From: Sarcophilus harrisii
Lineage: Eukaryota; Chordata; Mammalia; Dasyuromorphia; Dasyuridae
Assembly: GCF_902635505.1 (NCBI RefSeq)
Contig: NC_045427.1
Location: forward strand, 56,074,539-56,138,538
Length of the DNA: 64,000 nt
Direction: 5' to 3'
The notes beneath the pieces are model-generated. The model saw only the letters and a list, made by a program, of their open reading frames with translations. It did no database searches and was not told the origin of the DNA. The translations under genes were made by a program, and so were the position numbers. Shown in pieces: positions 13,425 to 25,065 of the stretch; the first letter of the stretch is position 1, and each line of letters begins with the position of its first letter.

Positions 13425-14030
13425 TGAGAGACTTGGACAACTCACTTTTGAGAACCTTACTTTCCTTATCTACAAAATGAAGATGGCACTGACTTAGATA
13501 AGGGAACAGCTAAATAAAATAGTAGTGCATTGTAAGAAATGTTAAAATTTAAAAATTCAGAAAAGCATGGAAAGACTGAGAGAAATAAGAACCAGGAAAA
13601 CACATGACTACAACAATCTAAACAAAAAGAACATAAACTGAATACCATGTTTAAATACCATATAAATATACCATTTATAATGAAGTTATATAATAAAGCC
13701 CCAGGGAAGAATGAAAAAAATATATCTTCCTTCCTTCTTTGCAAGGGGGGTGGGAGGAGGACCAAAAATATGGAATAATTCCAGGCATGGTTGATACATT
13801 GCCTAGTTTTCCTACACTGCTTTTTTCCCTCTTTTTTATTGTGTTACAAGGAACGGCTCAATAAATATAGACAAAGGAAAGAACAATTTTGGAAATAAAG
13901 GTGATATGACAACAAAAGATAGTAATAAAAGTAAAATGTTTTTAAAATTTCTAAAAAATGAGAAAACTAGACTAGATAGTCCCTAAGATACCTTCCATCT
14001 CTAACATGTTATGACTGAATCAATATGAAC
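13425..14030 (+). mobile_element. MIR split by an L1 3' fragment (about 13,500-13,960)
   Basis: The MIR text stops at GGCACTGACTTAGATA (13,499) and resumes at GACTAGATAGTCCCTAAGAT (13,970). Between them is decayed L1 3' end (TTGTAAGAAATG, GAAAGACTGAGAGAAATAAG). The near-duplicated GACTTAGATA/GACTAGATA may be the target duplication. Confidence 0.55.
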
Positions 14031-14184
14031 TAGGAAATACTGTCACCACTTCTTATGTCAGTTACATATAATCTCAACCAAGATGATGCAGATAAGTTCC
14101 AGAAATTCCCTTGAATTTATGCTTGCTTGCTGGGGGTGCTGGAAATTTTCTATTAGATTAGCCTCAACTTCCCAAGTTACACTT

Positions 14185-14470
14185 AATTTATCAGTTTCAG
14201 TTCTCATCTATAAGACGGGAATAATATTTACTTTAAAAGCCTTGAAGTGTTACACGAAATGTGAGTGATCATCATTTACTTGTTATTTTGTAAAGCTCAT
14301 TAGGTTCAAATCCTCAAGGTGCTTGATGACTACCAATTTTGATTGCTTAAGATTATACAACACTAAGCAATCTCAGGTAAGTCACTAAAATTTCACCAAA
14401 CCCTAAGGTCCTCATCTCTAAAAATAAAGACTGCACTCAATTACTAAAAGTTCCAGATCTAACATTCTAA
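14185..14470 (+). mobile_element. Two MIR fragments
   Basis: CATCTATAAGACGGGAATAA at 14,205 and CAGGTAAGTCACTAAAATTT plus CTCATCTCTAAAAATAAAG at 14,374-14,430 are MIR core and tail pieces. Confidence 0.5.
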
Positions 14471-14479
14471 TCTAGATGC

Positions 14480-15980
14480 AACACAAAGATGCATTTCAGA
14501 ATTCTCTTTCACTATAATCTTCTTTCTGTGACATTTACAAAGATTTAGTTACTACTTCAATGAAAATATAACAGATAACATATCAGCAACAATTTCTTTT
14601 TCTACCATTTCATATCAAAAGAAATGGACAGAATTGCTATATAAAGACTGAAAGCTTTTTTTCACTAGTTACCTGTAATGTTGTACTATACAGTTTCCAC
14701 TATATTTCTAACATCATCATGCAAACAACCATTATGCTTCTGAAGTACACTACATACTCATAGCATGGAACAGACAAGGGAAGGGAGAAAACTCCTCCCC
14801 ACAATACCCCCCCACACACACACACACATATATACACATATACAAACTTCATTCAGCCATGGGTTTCACAAATCTCACTCTGGGATTTTCATCATGGAAA
14901 TAACACATTCAAAAGGTTTCTTCTAAGTAACATAGGCATCTAATTTGTAATCAGGGGAGACTGTGAATTTGGACCAGCTCTGGCTTTGAAGTTGATAAGG
15001 AGCAAGAAAAAGTCATATTAGTTCTGTCCTTAAGTAATCATCTCAGAAGTATGAGGAACTTTGATGACAGGAAATGCTGTCTTGCCAGCTGGCTGTGGCA
15101 AAAGTAGGAGGAAGGCATTTAGTATGAGGCACTTTTCCAGGCCCTATCCCTCACTCCTTGAACTAAAAAAACATGGAAAGCATTCTATTTAAGTTGACCA
15201 AACAATGACCTCTTCAAGGAAATCCTCAGTGGCAGCATCAGGTCATAAACCCTGTCTACTCTTTCATTGACCTCTTCACCAAGAAGGACTGAGGAGAAGT
15301 AAAGGCACTAAGAAAAAACAGATAAAACTTTTAACTCAATAATCATTCACTGGTATCAGGAAGAATTCACTATTCTGAACTCAAAATGTCAAAAGGAACA
15401 ATTCATAACTTAAAGAGGACAAAAAGAAATAAATAACTAGATGGACTAAAACCCTGTGTTCTCTGAGAAAGTGATCTTCCCATTTATCCCAGGAACATTT
15501 CAGAGGGTACAGCAGAATGCTAATGAAAGCAAAAGGTAAGGCACCTTTCAATCCCAATCACTCTCTCTGCAAACCTCTGCAAAATATGCTTTGATTTATC
15601 TTTTGACTTTAGGATACAAAATAAAGCATAACTACTATCTGCCCTGGGAAGCAAGCTTCTTCTGTTCCCTTAGGGAAGTTAGGGGTATGTTGACAAAGTC
15701 CAAAAGGAAGGACACTGACAAGAATAGATATCCACTTAAATTATTCAAAGTATAAACTCTAAGGTTCAAATATGATCTAATACCTCTCCCTAAGTTTCTG
15801 AGGTCAACGTATTTACCAGTCAATGTTATACATCTCAAATTAAGAATAAAACAAAAACAAAAACAAAAAAAACAAACCTTATCCCATTTGACATGAGGTA
15901 TAAAATCCCTTTTTAGTGTTCCTAGCCTCAAATGCCTCAAAGTCACAATGGATTCTAGATGTAGTAATCTGAACAGAACT
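14480..15980. other. Intronic sequence with a short CA run (14,808-14,826)
   Basis: Apart from CACACACACACA near 14,815 I see nothing I can assign. Confidence 0.4.
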
Positions 15981-15998
15981 TAAGAGGTATCAGACCTA

Positions 15999-16173
15999 CA
16001 TGTATACTTATTGTGTATCTAAGTTATATTTTAATATATTTAACATCTACTGGTCATCCTGCCATTTAGGGGAGGGGGTGGGGGGGTAAGAGGTGAAAAA
16101 TTGGAACAAGAGGTTTGGCAATTGTCAATGCTGTAAAGTTACCCATGTATATATCCTGTAAATAAAAGGCTAT

Positions 16174-16203
<30 letters not shown>
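15999..16203 (+). mobile_element. Very short L1 3' end with perfect duplications
   Basis: L1 3' UTR of about 180 bp plus a long A tail. AAGAGGTATCAGACCTA is repeated exactly at 15982-15998 and 16204-16220. Confidence 0.93.
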
Positions 16204-16208
<5 letters not shown>

Positions 16209-16254
16209 GTATCAGACCTAAATCACAGCATTCTCAATGAGGCTATTCACTGAA

Positions 16255-16355
16255 ATGGTCAAATTCTATATATCCTTTAAGGTTCCACTCAAGTCCCACT
16301 TCTTTCATGCAATATTCCACACCTATTTCAGTCCTCATAAACATCCCTCTCTTCT
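16255..16355 (+). mobile_element. L2 fragment
   Basis: CTTTAAGGTTCCACTCAAGTCCCACTTC-like wording typical of the L2 3' end. Confidence 0.5.
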
Positions 16356-16371
16356 CAATTCATTTATCTAT

Positions 16372-16780
16372 GATAAGCAACACAGTGCCTAAAGTTCTGA
16401 ATCTAAAGGCAGAAAGACCTATGTTCAAATCCAGCCTTAGACACTTACTAACTATGTGACACTGGGTAAATCACTTCAGCTTTTCCTGTCTCAGTTTCCT
16501 CATATATCACATGTAACACCTGCCTCTCAAGGTTATTTGAAGCTCAAATGCTAGTTATTGTGGTCATTATCATACAATCTATCACTTAAGAAGAAAGATC
16601 ATAGCAGACAACGCAGTAGAGTTCAAATCAGGAAGACTTGAGAATTAAAATTCTGAAAGGAACAAACTACATGAACAGGAATAACATTTCTAAGTCTCTG
16701 TCACAGTTTCCTCCTCTGTAAAACAGGGATAATAATATCCGCAGCACCCACCTCACAGGGCTGAGAGAGGGATCCAAGAA
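16372..16780 (+). mobile_element. Two CORE-SINE/MIR copies in tandem
   Basis: Copy one, 16,375-16,565, shows GTTCAAATCCAGCCTTAGAC and GTGACACTGGGTAAATCACT. Copy two, 16,600-16,780, shows AGAGTTCAAATCAGGAAGAC and CAGTTTCCTCCTCTGTAAAA. Confidence 0.65.
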
Positions 16781-17005
16781 GATATGGGCTCTAAAGCTCT
16801 AGAGATGATGTCAGGTACGTTAATCTTTTCTTCAGATAAGACTTGGGTTCCCAAAGAATAGAAATTGCGTGTTAAGAGTACTTTTATTTTCTCCATGGGA
16901 TCAGATAGCCATTGGAATGAACATATACATAATATGTACTGCACAAATGAAATACTTGACTGACTGAGAGATCATTCCTCAATCTCAAAAGCAAAGGGAA
17001 CACAC

Positions 17006-17160
17006 TTTTTTTTTTTTTTTTGGCTGAGGCGATTAGGGCTAAGGGATTTAACCAGGGTCACACAAGCTAGGAAGTGTTAAGTGTCTAAGACCAGATTTGA
17101 ACTCAGGTCCTCCTGACTTCAGGGCTGGTACTCTATCCACTGTGTCACCTAGATGCCCCC
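17006..17160 (-). mobile_element. tRNA-derived CORE-SINE, poly(A) type, reversed
   Basis: Begins with a T run (its A tail) and ends GTGTCACCTAGATGCCCCC, the reversed head. The reversed B box TTTGAACTCAGGTCCTCCTG is clear. It sits 320 bp downstream of the PSKH1 exon donor. Confidence 0.85.
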
Positions 17161-17476
17161 AAGAGAATACTCTTAAGGAAAGAATTGATATCCTTGAGCA
17201 GGACCTGCAGGGTATACCTATCTCTGTTCTCAAATGCTAAAAACATTTTTTTTTTTTAAAATACATAAAAGAATATACATCACAACCTAAAGATGCCTGT
17301 TTGCTTTCTCTCCAAAACAGCCACAAATGTTCTGGGAAGACAGATGCATGGAAAGGAAAGCTTGTGGCCCATGCAGGAAGGGGAATGTTCTCTCCAAGGG
17401 AGAGTCCTTAGAAGCACACAAAACAAGAACAGTGTCTAACTTCATGAATATCAGAAGCCATAGCCACCATACTCAC

Positions 17477-18424
17477 CTCCCCTGAGTAACTATACTTCCC
17501 CTTGAGGATCTGCCGGTAGAGTCTTGACCGGTTGTCATCTTCAAAAGGCATAGTTCCACTCAGCAGAATGTATGATATGACCCCCAAGGCCCACATATCT
17601 ACCGAGTTAGTGTAGGGCTTCCTGACTAGTATTTCTGGGGCAATGTACTCTGGAGTGCCACAAGTAGTCTTCATAAGGCAGTCATCCCCTTTCTTGCGGG
17701 CACTTGCCAGCCCAAAGTCAGTGATCATGATCTTAGAGTCTGTGCCTGGGTGATAATACAGCAGGTTTTCTGGCTTCAGATCCCGATGTGTGATTCCTAG
17801 TGTGTGCAAGTATTTGACCCCATCCAACACCATCTGCAGTACTCGGGTGGCATCCCTCTCAGTAAAGGAGCCTTTGGCAATGATCCGGTCAAACAGCTCT
17901 CCACCAGTGGCTAACTCCATCACCATATAAACACGCTCCTGTGTCTCAAATACTTCTATGAGTTGGATGATGTTAGTATGGCGAACCCGTCGCAAAACAC
18001 ACAGCTCAGACTCACATACTTCCCTCCCTTCCCGATACTTGGTCTCAATCATCTTAATAGCATAAGGCTGTTTGGTAGCCTTATGCTCTACACGCACAAC
18101 TCTGCTGAAGCTGCCCCGTCCTATTAAGGCTTTGATATCATATTTTGCTGTTACTCGAGGATCAAATTTGGCCCTGTATTTGGCCACTCTGGTCCTTCGG
18201 GGCTCATGAGGCTCTGTGTGGCTAGCCAGGTGAGGACCTGGATAAGGCTGAATGTGATAAGGGGGTGATGGGCATCCAGTTTTAATGCCTCCACTTCCAT
18301 CATCTTTGATAAAATGCTTATACACATCAGTCTTGTGGCCAGTGTAAGGCTCAACTTTTTTGACCAGATCCAGTTGAACATCCTTGGGAGGCTCAGGAAG
18401 GACCTTACTTGTCCCACAGCCCAT
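17477..18424 (-). CDS. PSKH1: PSKH1 first coding exon (316 codons, kinase N-terminal three quarters)
   Basis: Protein serine kinase H1, a CaMK-group Ser/Thr kinase known at Golgi, centrosome and nuclear speckles. The true start is the ATG at 18424 (G at -3 and +4). The protein begins MGCGTSK, where Gly2 is the myristoylation site and Cys3 the palmitoylation site known for the family. Residues 1-94 are a proline-rich linker. The kinase domain starts near 95: Gly-rich loop 102-109 (GRGSFSRV), Lys124 in YAIK, probable helix-C Glu140, HRDLKPEN 213-220, DFG 236-238, APE 262-264. All catalytic residues are present. Coding sequence stops at a GTGAGT donor (exon end 17477, phase 0) after YSYSGE, just where human PSKH1 (424 aa, from memory) continues PWPS. 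The last coding exon, about 107 residues, was not found in 1-17,400 and should lie left of the window. Reading into the intron adds only 22 codons. Very confident. Confidence 0.97.
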
Positions 18425-18511
18425 CACGGAAGGGAGTTAAGCAGCCAGGGAGGCATTCTCTCAGGTCAAGGCCAGCAAGATCTGCTGTGCAGGCCGTTTC
18501 CCTGTCTATAC
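18425..18511 (-). other. PSKH1: PSKH1 exon 2 5' UTR with acceptor site and uORFs
   Basis: A good acceptor, pyrimidine tract then TTTTCTGTCTAG, ends at 18512, giving 87 nt of 5' UTR before the start codon. This leader holds a 10-codon uORF (ATG at 18456, A at -3) encoding MPPWLLNSLP. Its TGA (18426-18424) overlaps the PSKH1 ATG as TGATG. A second reading frame entering from predicted exon 1 stops at TGA 18468-18466, ten bases upstream of that uATG. Confidence 0.8.
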
Positions 18512-18536
18512 CTAGACAGAAAAGAAACAAAGATGA

Positions 18537-19010
18537 TCACAATCATAGAATTTCAGAGATTAAAAGGGCTTCAGAGATCACATCTTAACCCCAGCCCTCA
18601 ACAAGAATTCTTTCTACAACAACAATGACAAATAGTCATCCAGGTTCCATTAGAACATTTTATAAGGATGGAGAACTCGGGATAACCTCATGAAGCAATA
18701 CATCCCTTGAAGGGCCAATTTTCATTCCAATTCTTTTCTTACAACAAGCAAAAATATATGCCTGCAATTTCTACTCAAATGTTCCTAATTTTGTACTATG
18801 GACCAAGCAGAACAAAGCCAATCTTTCTACACGACAATTCTTCAAGTACCTGAATAAAGAAATCACTGCTAGAATCAATAATCTTAGCTTTTTAAATTAA
18901 TCTTCATATGGTATAATCCCCAGTCTTTTCACCATCCTACTCATACTCCTATGGATGAACTTCAAGGAAAATTTCCTTCCTAAATGAGGAAACAATCACT
19001 CACTTCATCC
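18537..19010 (-). mobile_element. CR1/L3 LINE 3' fragment, reversed
   Basis: ATCATAGAATTTCAGAGATT, then GACCAAGCAGAACAAAGCCA, then CTTCATATGGTATAATCCCC follow in the order of a reversed CR1/L3 3' end. A paralogous copy lies at 49.8-50.3 kb. Confidence 0.65.
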
Positions 19011-19540
19011 AAGATATGATAATTCTTTTAGTGCAGCTTAGGAGAACATTATTTTAGGGTACTTTTTTGTTGTGTTTTGCTTTAGTTTTTGCCGTCCTGT
19101 CACTTTATTTATACAGATCTTACTGACATGAATTACTTTAACCATACAACCTACTGACTTTTTGAACCAAAGTGCACCTCTTACATGTATTCCTATCAAA
19201 TTTGAGTCTATTACCATTCAGCCCATAGTTGAGGGAAGAGTAGGGAGGAGAAATTTCATTGATTCTTTCCTTGCTTCTTTAATAGCATTGTCACACCCCC
19301 ATGACTCTTAATACTTACCCTCCCCATCCCTAGAAATTGAACTCTCTCTTTTAACAATTAAGCAAAATAAATCAAGACAATGAACATGTCAAAAAATGTA
19401 TTTATCTTTCTGTACCTAGTCTACCACCGTTCTGTTCAGCTCATTATCTCAACCAATTGAGATCTTGATACTGTTGTTCAATAACTCTCTCTCAAGTTTT
19501 TATCGTTAGCAAAGACAAGAAATGTTCAACTAGGACTGTC
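19010..19540. other. Intronic sequence, nothing recognised
   Basis: No coding or nameable repeat. Confidence 0.4.
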
Positions 19541-19627
19541 ATCCAAGTGAATTCAATTGAACAAACATTTAACTGTTTACTATGTATAGAGCACTGTGCT
19601 AAAAGGTGAGGATACAAGGATTTAAAA

Positions 19628-20325
19628 ACTGGATTATGAACTAATCCAACAATTCTAGAAAGCAATTTGGAACTATGCCCCCCCCAAAGCTATTATGCAT
19701 ACAGTATGCACACTCTTAATCAAGTAATCAAAAAGAAAAGAGGAAAAGCAACTCATATGTACAAAAATACTTGTAGCAATTTTTTTTGGTAGTAGCAAAG
19801 AATAGAAAATTGAGGGGATGCCTATCAATTGGGAAATGGCTTAACAAATTATGATATATAGATGCAATGTAATATTACCTGAAAAGACCTGTATGAACTG
19901 ATGCAAAGTGAAGTGAGCAGAATCGGCAAGATAAATTTATACAGTAATTGTAATATTGTAAAAATAACCAACTTTGAAAGCTCTGTATAGATCAACGACA
20001 ATGACAGTTCCAAAGGACTTTTGATTAAAAAATGCCATACACTTGAAGCATAGTATTTTCACTTTTTGTTTGTTTTTCTTTCTCATGTTTGTTTTTTTTT
20101 TCCTTCCCTCTTGGTCTGATTTTTCTTGAATAACATGACAAAGATGGAAATATGTTTAAAAGACTTGCACATATTTAACCTCTATCAGATTACCTGCTGT
20201 TTTGTGAAGAGGGAAAGGAAAAGAGGGAAAGAGAAAATTTTGGAACACGAGGTCTTACAGAGACAAATGTTAAAAACTATCTTTACAAGTATTTGGAAAA
20301 TAAAATACAACTGCAATTTTTAAAA
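19628..20325 (+). mobile_element. Older L1 3' end
   Basis: Order of motifs: GAAAGCAATTTGGAACTATG, GGATGCCTATCAATTGGGAA, TGAACTGATGCAAAGTGAAG, ACAACTGCAATTTTTAAAAA. It interrupts an unassigned old repeat whose left piece is 19,540-19,625. Confidence 0.8.
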
Positions 20326-20869
20326 ATGCTATCCACATGCAGATAGAGAACTAATTAATTAAGAGGATAGATTAAAGTATATTTTCTTCTATTTTTTTTC
20401 CTTTTTTGAGTGGAGGGAATACAGCAAATGTAGAAATTTGTTTTATAGGACTATATTATTTGTAATGTTGTAGGGCTTTTCTCTTCTTGTCTTCTCAATA
20501 GTTAAGGAAGGAAATTGAATTGAAAATAAAATTGATTTTTTTTTTTAATGATCCCTCAAAGAACCTACAAGCTAATGAAGTCAAATGAGAAAACTAGAAG
20601 TCAAAATGAAGAATTTTGTTTAACCATTTTTCAGAATCACATCTGATCTCTACAAAGATAGATATCTATATCTTTTCTTTCTGATTAAAATATTTAGTAG
20701 CATGGGTCAAAGGCATCACTTTTGCAGAATAGGCTCAAGGAAAATGTTTTTGTCTATAGGACCTGACAGTAAAATAGGCAGAAAGTCATTTAGTAAAGTT
20801 GAACTTAAGTCATAATACTCTTAAGGAGTTGAATAAACTGTACATACTTACTAGAAAAGGTTATAAGTG

Positions 20870-21000
20870 AAAAAATCCTGGCCAGTAAGGCTTACTGCTT
20901 GAATAACCCTGGACGACAAATTTAACCTCCCTGGGGCTCAGTTTCTTCATCTGTAAAAGAAGGGAGTTTGACTTAGCCTCAACTATTTTTCCAAGTCATC
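20870..21000 (+). mobile_element. MIR/CORE-SINE fragment
   Basis: CTGGGGCTCAGTTTCTTCAT followed by CTGTAAAAGAAGGGAG. Confidence 0.6.
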
Positions 21001-21050
21001 AACATTCACACTACTATTTAATCTTATATTGTAAAGAATATATGCTTTTA

Positions 21051-22186
21051 ATAAAGGAAAACATCTTTACAGTTAAAGGTTCTGATAAAGGCTTCATTTC
21101 CAAAATATACAGAGAACTGACTCAAATTTATAAGAAATCAAGCCATTCTCCAATTGATAAATGGTCAAAGGATATGAACAGGCAATTTTCAGATGATTAA
21201 AGTGAAACTATTTCTACCCATATGAAAAGATATTCCAAATCATTATTGATCAGAGAAATTCAAATTAAAACAACTCTAAGATATCACTACACACCTGTCA
21301 GATTGGCTAAGATGACAGGAAAAGATAATGCTGAATATTGGAGAAGATGTGGGTAAACTGGGACACTGATGCATTGTTTGTGGAGTTGTGAACGCCAGAA
21401 CCATTCTGGAGGCAATTTGGAACTATACTCAAAAAGTTGTCAAATTGTGCATACCTTTTGATCCAGTAGTGTCTCTACTGGGCTTATACCCCAAAGAAAT
21501 ATTAAAAAAGGGAAAGGGACCTGTATGTGCAAAAATGCTTGTGGCAGCCCTTTTCATAGTGGCTAGAAACTGGAAATTCAATGGATGCCCATCAATTGGA
21601 GGATGGCTGAATAAATTGTGGCATATGAATATTATGGAATATTATTATTCTGTAAGAAATGACCAGCAGGATAAATAATAAATACAGAGAGGCTTGGAGA
21701 GACTTACATGAACTGATGCTACATGAAATGAGCAGAACCAGGATATCATTATATACTGTATGAGGATCAATTCTGATGGAAATGGATTTCTTCAACAATA
21801 AGAAGATCCAAACCAGTTCCAACTGATCAGTAATGAACAGACCCAGCTACACCCAGCAAAAGAACACTGGGAAATGAGTATGGACCACAACATAGCTTTT
21901 ACACTCTTTCTGTTATTGTTTGCTTGCATTTTTGTTTTCCTTCCCTACCTTCTTTCTAAATCCAATTTTTCTTGTGTAGCAAGACAACTGTATAAATATG
22001 TATACATATATTGTATTTAACATATACTTTAACATATTTAACAAGTATGGGACTACCTGCCATCTAGGGAAGAAGGTGAAGGGAAGGAGAGGAAAAGTTG
22101 GAACACAAGTTTTTGCAAGGATCAATGCTGAAAAATTACCTATGCATATGTTTTGTCAATAAAAAGCTATATTAATAATAATAAAA
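21051..22186 (+). mobile_element. L1 3' end, 1.1 kb, with perfect duplications
   Basis: ORF2 C-terminal remnant plus 3' UTR. AAAGAATATATGCTTTTA is repeated exactly at 21033-21050 and 22187-22204. The finger region has been disrupted by stops and shifts. Confidence 0.94.
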
Positions 22187-22316
22187 AAAGAATATATGCT
22201 TTTATCAAGGAGTCATAGATTCATAACTTTTGAATAGAAAAAGACCTTAGATGTCACTGTTCCAACATCTCAGTTTTATAAGCAAGAAGTACCTATGTTT
22301 AAAGAAAAGAATGGAG

Positions 22317-22675
22317 GCAGCTAGATGGTAGCCTCAGACATACATATATATATATATAACACTTTCTACCTATGTGATCCTGAACAAGTCACTTAACCCG
22401 AGTTGCCCTGCTTGGGGTAGGGGGAAGAAGAAAAGAATACTGGACTTGTTGTCAGAAAAACTGAGTTGAGATCTAGCCTAACTAGTTATGTGACCGATAA
22501 AATACTTACTCCAACTCTTATTTTCTTAATCAAAAAAATAAATAAATAAATAAAGATTAACATTTGTATTCTCTACTAGGAAGTGTTAATTGTCTGAGGA
22601 CAGACTTGAAATCAGGTCCTCCTGACTTCAGAGCTAGTGCTCTCTATGTACTGCACCAATCTAGTTGCTCCTGTA
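22317..22675. mobile_element. Cluster of decayed SINEs
   Basis: A plus-strand CORE-SINE with an internal (TA) run at 22,317-22,425, a MIR piece at 22,440-22,520, and a reversed SINE at 22,575-22,672 (AATCAGGTCCTCCTGACTTC). Confidence 0.6.
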
Positions 22676-22879
22676 TTCTCTACTTTATAAAGCTGTGAAG
22701 AACATAGAAGATAATTATATAAAGTACATTATAAACCATAAAATGCTATAATTATTTCACTCATATAACCTCAGGTCCAAAGAAGTTAAGCTAAACAACT
22801 TGTCCTCCAAATTTGTGTATCACCCTTAAGGGCTTTGCTCATCTCTTCTGTGTCACTCCCATTCAGAGTATGTGTTGCC

Positions 22880-22985
22880 AAAGAAAATGATGAATGACTG
22901 GTCCAAGGTCACACTGCAAGTCAAGAGCCACGCTTAGACTAGAACTCAAGTTTCTGCCTCTCTGCCTAGTACTCTTTATTTTATA
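22880..22985 (-). mobile_element. MIR fragment, reversed
   Basis: GGTCCAAGGTCACACTGCAA and CTAGAACTCAAGTTTCTGCC. Confidence 0.6.
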
Positions 22986-22989
22986 CCAT

Positions 22990-24929
22990 TAATCCCCACA
23001 TTTTCAGCCTCCTAGAATCTGAGGAACCAACTGCTCTACTTCCAAGTGGATGAAATACAACCCAAAGAGGAGAACTAACACTGCTATCCATCAAAACTAG
23101 ACTTAAACTCTGAGTCAGTAAAAAAGAAAAAGGAAAAAAAAAAAAAGACCATGATATCCATATGGCCAACTGTAGTTCAGTTTGAGAGCTGAGAGAAAAT
23201 ACAGTAGGTCAAAGAGAAAGCTAAAAGCTCAGTTCTGACCTAACTCTCTCATCAGGCTGGATGACTAGGGTAGGGTGCCCTGTTTCTCTGGGGGTGAGAT
23301 GAAAGAAAATGGGATGTGTCACCCACCCACTTCACAGGCCTATTGTGACAATTAATTCCCTGTAGTCAGCTCAGCACTTACAACTGTTTAGTGCTAAATA
23401 AAAAGCCAATCTCAAACAGGGGTCTGCAACCTTTCTGTGTTTGGTCTACTTTTCTCTAATCCTCCTAGAGGGTAATTTCGAAGGCGCCTCTGATAGAATC
23501 TGATCAAGAAAAAAGAGGAAAATTTGCAGCATGCTAAAGAAAACATTAAAATACTGAAAAGCTAAAATGTTTGTTAATTCAGTACAAAAGAGAAAAAGAT
23601 AATATAATTTTTAAAATATGGAAAACTTTTTCCTTATTTAAACTAATACACACATTATTTTTAGATAGAATGAAATTCTCTTATTTTTTCTTCCATGGAG
23701 GAGATGGTGTAACATACACACTCTTTCTCCCTCTCCCTCACAAAATTATTTAGGATTTTACTTATTCTCATTTGGCTTCCTACAGGCCAGAAGCTCACAT
23801 TCCAGCCATAGAACTTCACACAGTCAAGTAGCAGATTCTAAAAGCTAATTTTTAAACAAAGGCATCTGGAAATAAGCATCCTTTTTATAGAGGTCAAAAA
23901 TCAGAACTATGAATTAGGAATTCTGCAGAATCATCTCTCTCCCTTAGAGAAAATATGTAAACTAAATGCCATACCCCAGAGGGCCTACAACTCAAAACAA
24001 AGTCTTATCTTCTTCTTGAGGGGTGAAGGAACAAATATTCCTGATGCAGGATGAGACCCCTGAATTCCTGGATAACTGGATGCAGATATACATAGTATAT
24101 GGAAACACATACTTCCTTTCCATTTCTCTAGAAGTATTAATACTATTTCTCAGCCTAAAACTCTTTCCAGATTTTTTTTTTCTTTTAGGAAATCAGTAAG
24201 AACAAGGATTATGGCCTTTCTCTGAAATGGAACTAAGTGTATTAGCCAAACTAAATTCTTGTCCATATGGGATCACTGCCTTCCCACTCATCTCGAGATA
24301 GGGTCTTCTCTTTGAAAATTCAAGATTAAAACATCAAAAGGGGAGAACTCTTAAGGAAAAGTAGGCTAGGCAGGAACTGACTGGTCACTATTCCGGAATA
24401 TATTTTAACATATGTGGTTGTTCTCTTATTCAAGATTCCTGTTATCTGAAATCATTTTGAAGTAGAGTCATGTCAGAAAGCACAGAGTACTATGCTAGTC
24501 TGGATCTCTCTTCCTATCCAAGCTATAAATGGCTTGGATATATGTTAATGCTAAATTCAATAAAATTGTTTCTAGTGGACTTGAATCTAAATTTTTGTGT
24601 ACAGTATTAGTATTTTTGTTTGACAGTAAATAAGCAATTTATATCATCTTTTCCAAGAAAAACAAATCTTAACATCACACATACAGCCACAGCTCATTCA
24701 GATTAAAGTTTTGGGGTACCTTCTTTATGAAGGTAAAACAATCTAAGACACCCAAGTTAACAAAGCTCTCCTCTTTCAGTCCACCTACCTATTTATTCCT
24801 CTCATATGAAAAATTCAAACATTTGTAAAAGGCACAACTTTTTTCCTTTTAAATAAACAAGCCTTTCTCAGACTTGAAACAAGGAACAAGGGAGTTTAAC
24901 CCAAATGAATTCTGCCCCTTTATTCCTGG
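22990..24929. other. Intronic sequence, nothing recognised
   Basis: No gene, and no repeat I can name with confidence. Confidence 0.4.
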
Positions 24930-24943
24930 AAGATGTCTCTCAG

Positions 24944-25051
24944 TAAAGGTTAAAATAAGTTGAAAATTTCAAATTTAGATGGAACCTCAGAGATTACCTA
25001 ATTTAAACTTTAATAATTTAATAAATTCTATGTTACTCAAAAAAAAAAAAA
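24944..25051 (+). mobile_element. Orphan 108-bp retrocopy with A tail and perfect duplications
   Basis: AAGATGTCTCTCAG is repeated exactly at 24930-24943 and 25052-25065. The insert ends in a 15-base A run. Its body matches neither the L1 3' end nor the SINEs here. The middle (GGAACCTCAGAGATTACCTA) faintly resembles CR1/L3 text. Confidence 0.75.
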
Positions 25052-25065
25052 AAGATGTCTCTCAG

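Noticed and set aside
17006-17160. A tRNA gene
   Set aside because: The tRNA-like head belongs to a SINE; no cloverleaf or intact A and B boxes at tRNA spacing with an acceptor stem.
1-17400. The last PSKH1 coding exon
   Set aside because: I looked on the minus strand for the expected PWPSVSNLAKDF wording and found nothing; it is probably left of the window.
18425-18427. A start one codon upstream in PSKH1 (GTG)
   Set aside because: It is not ATG and would bury the glycine needed for myristoylation.
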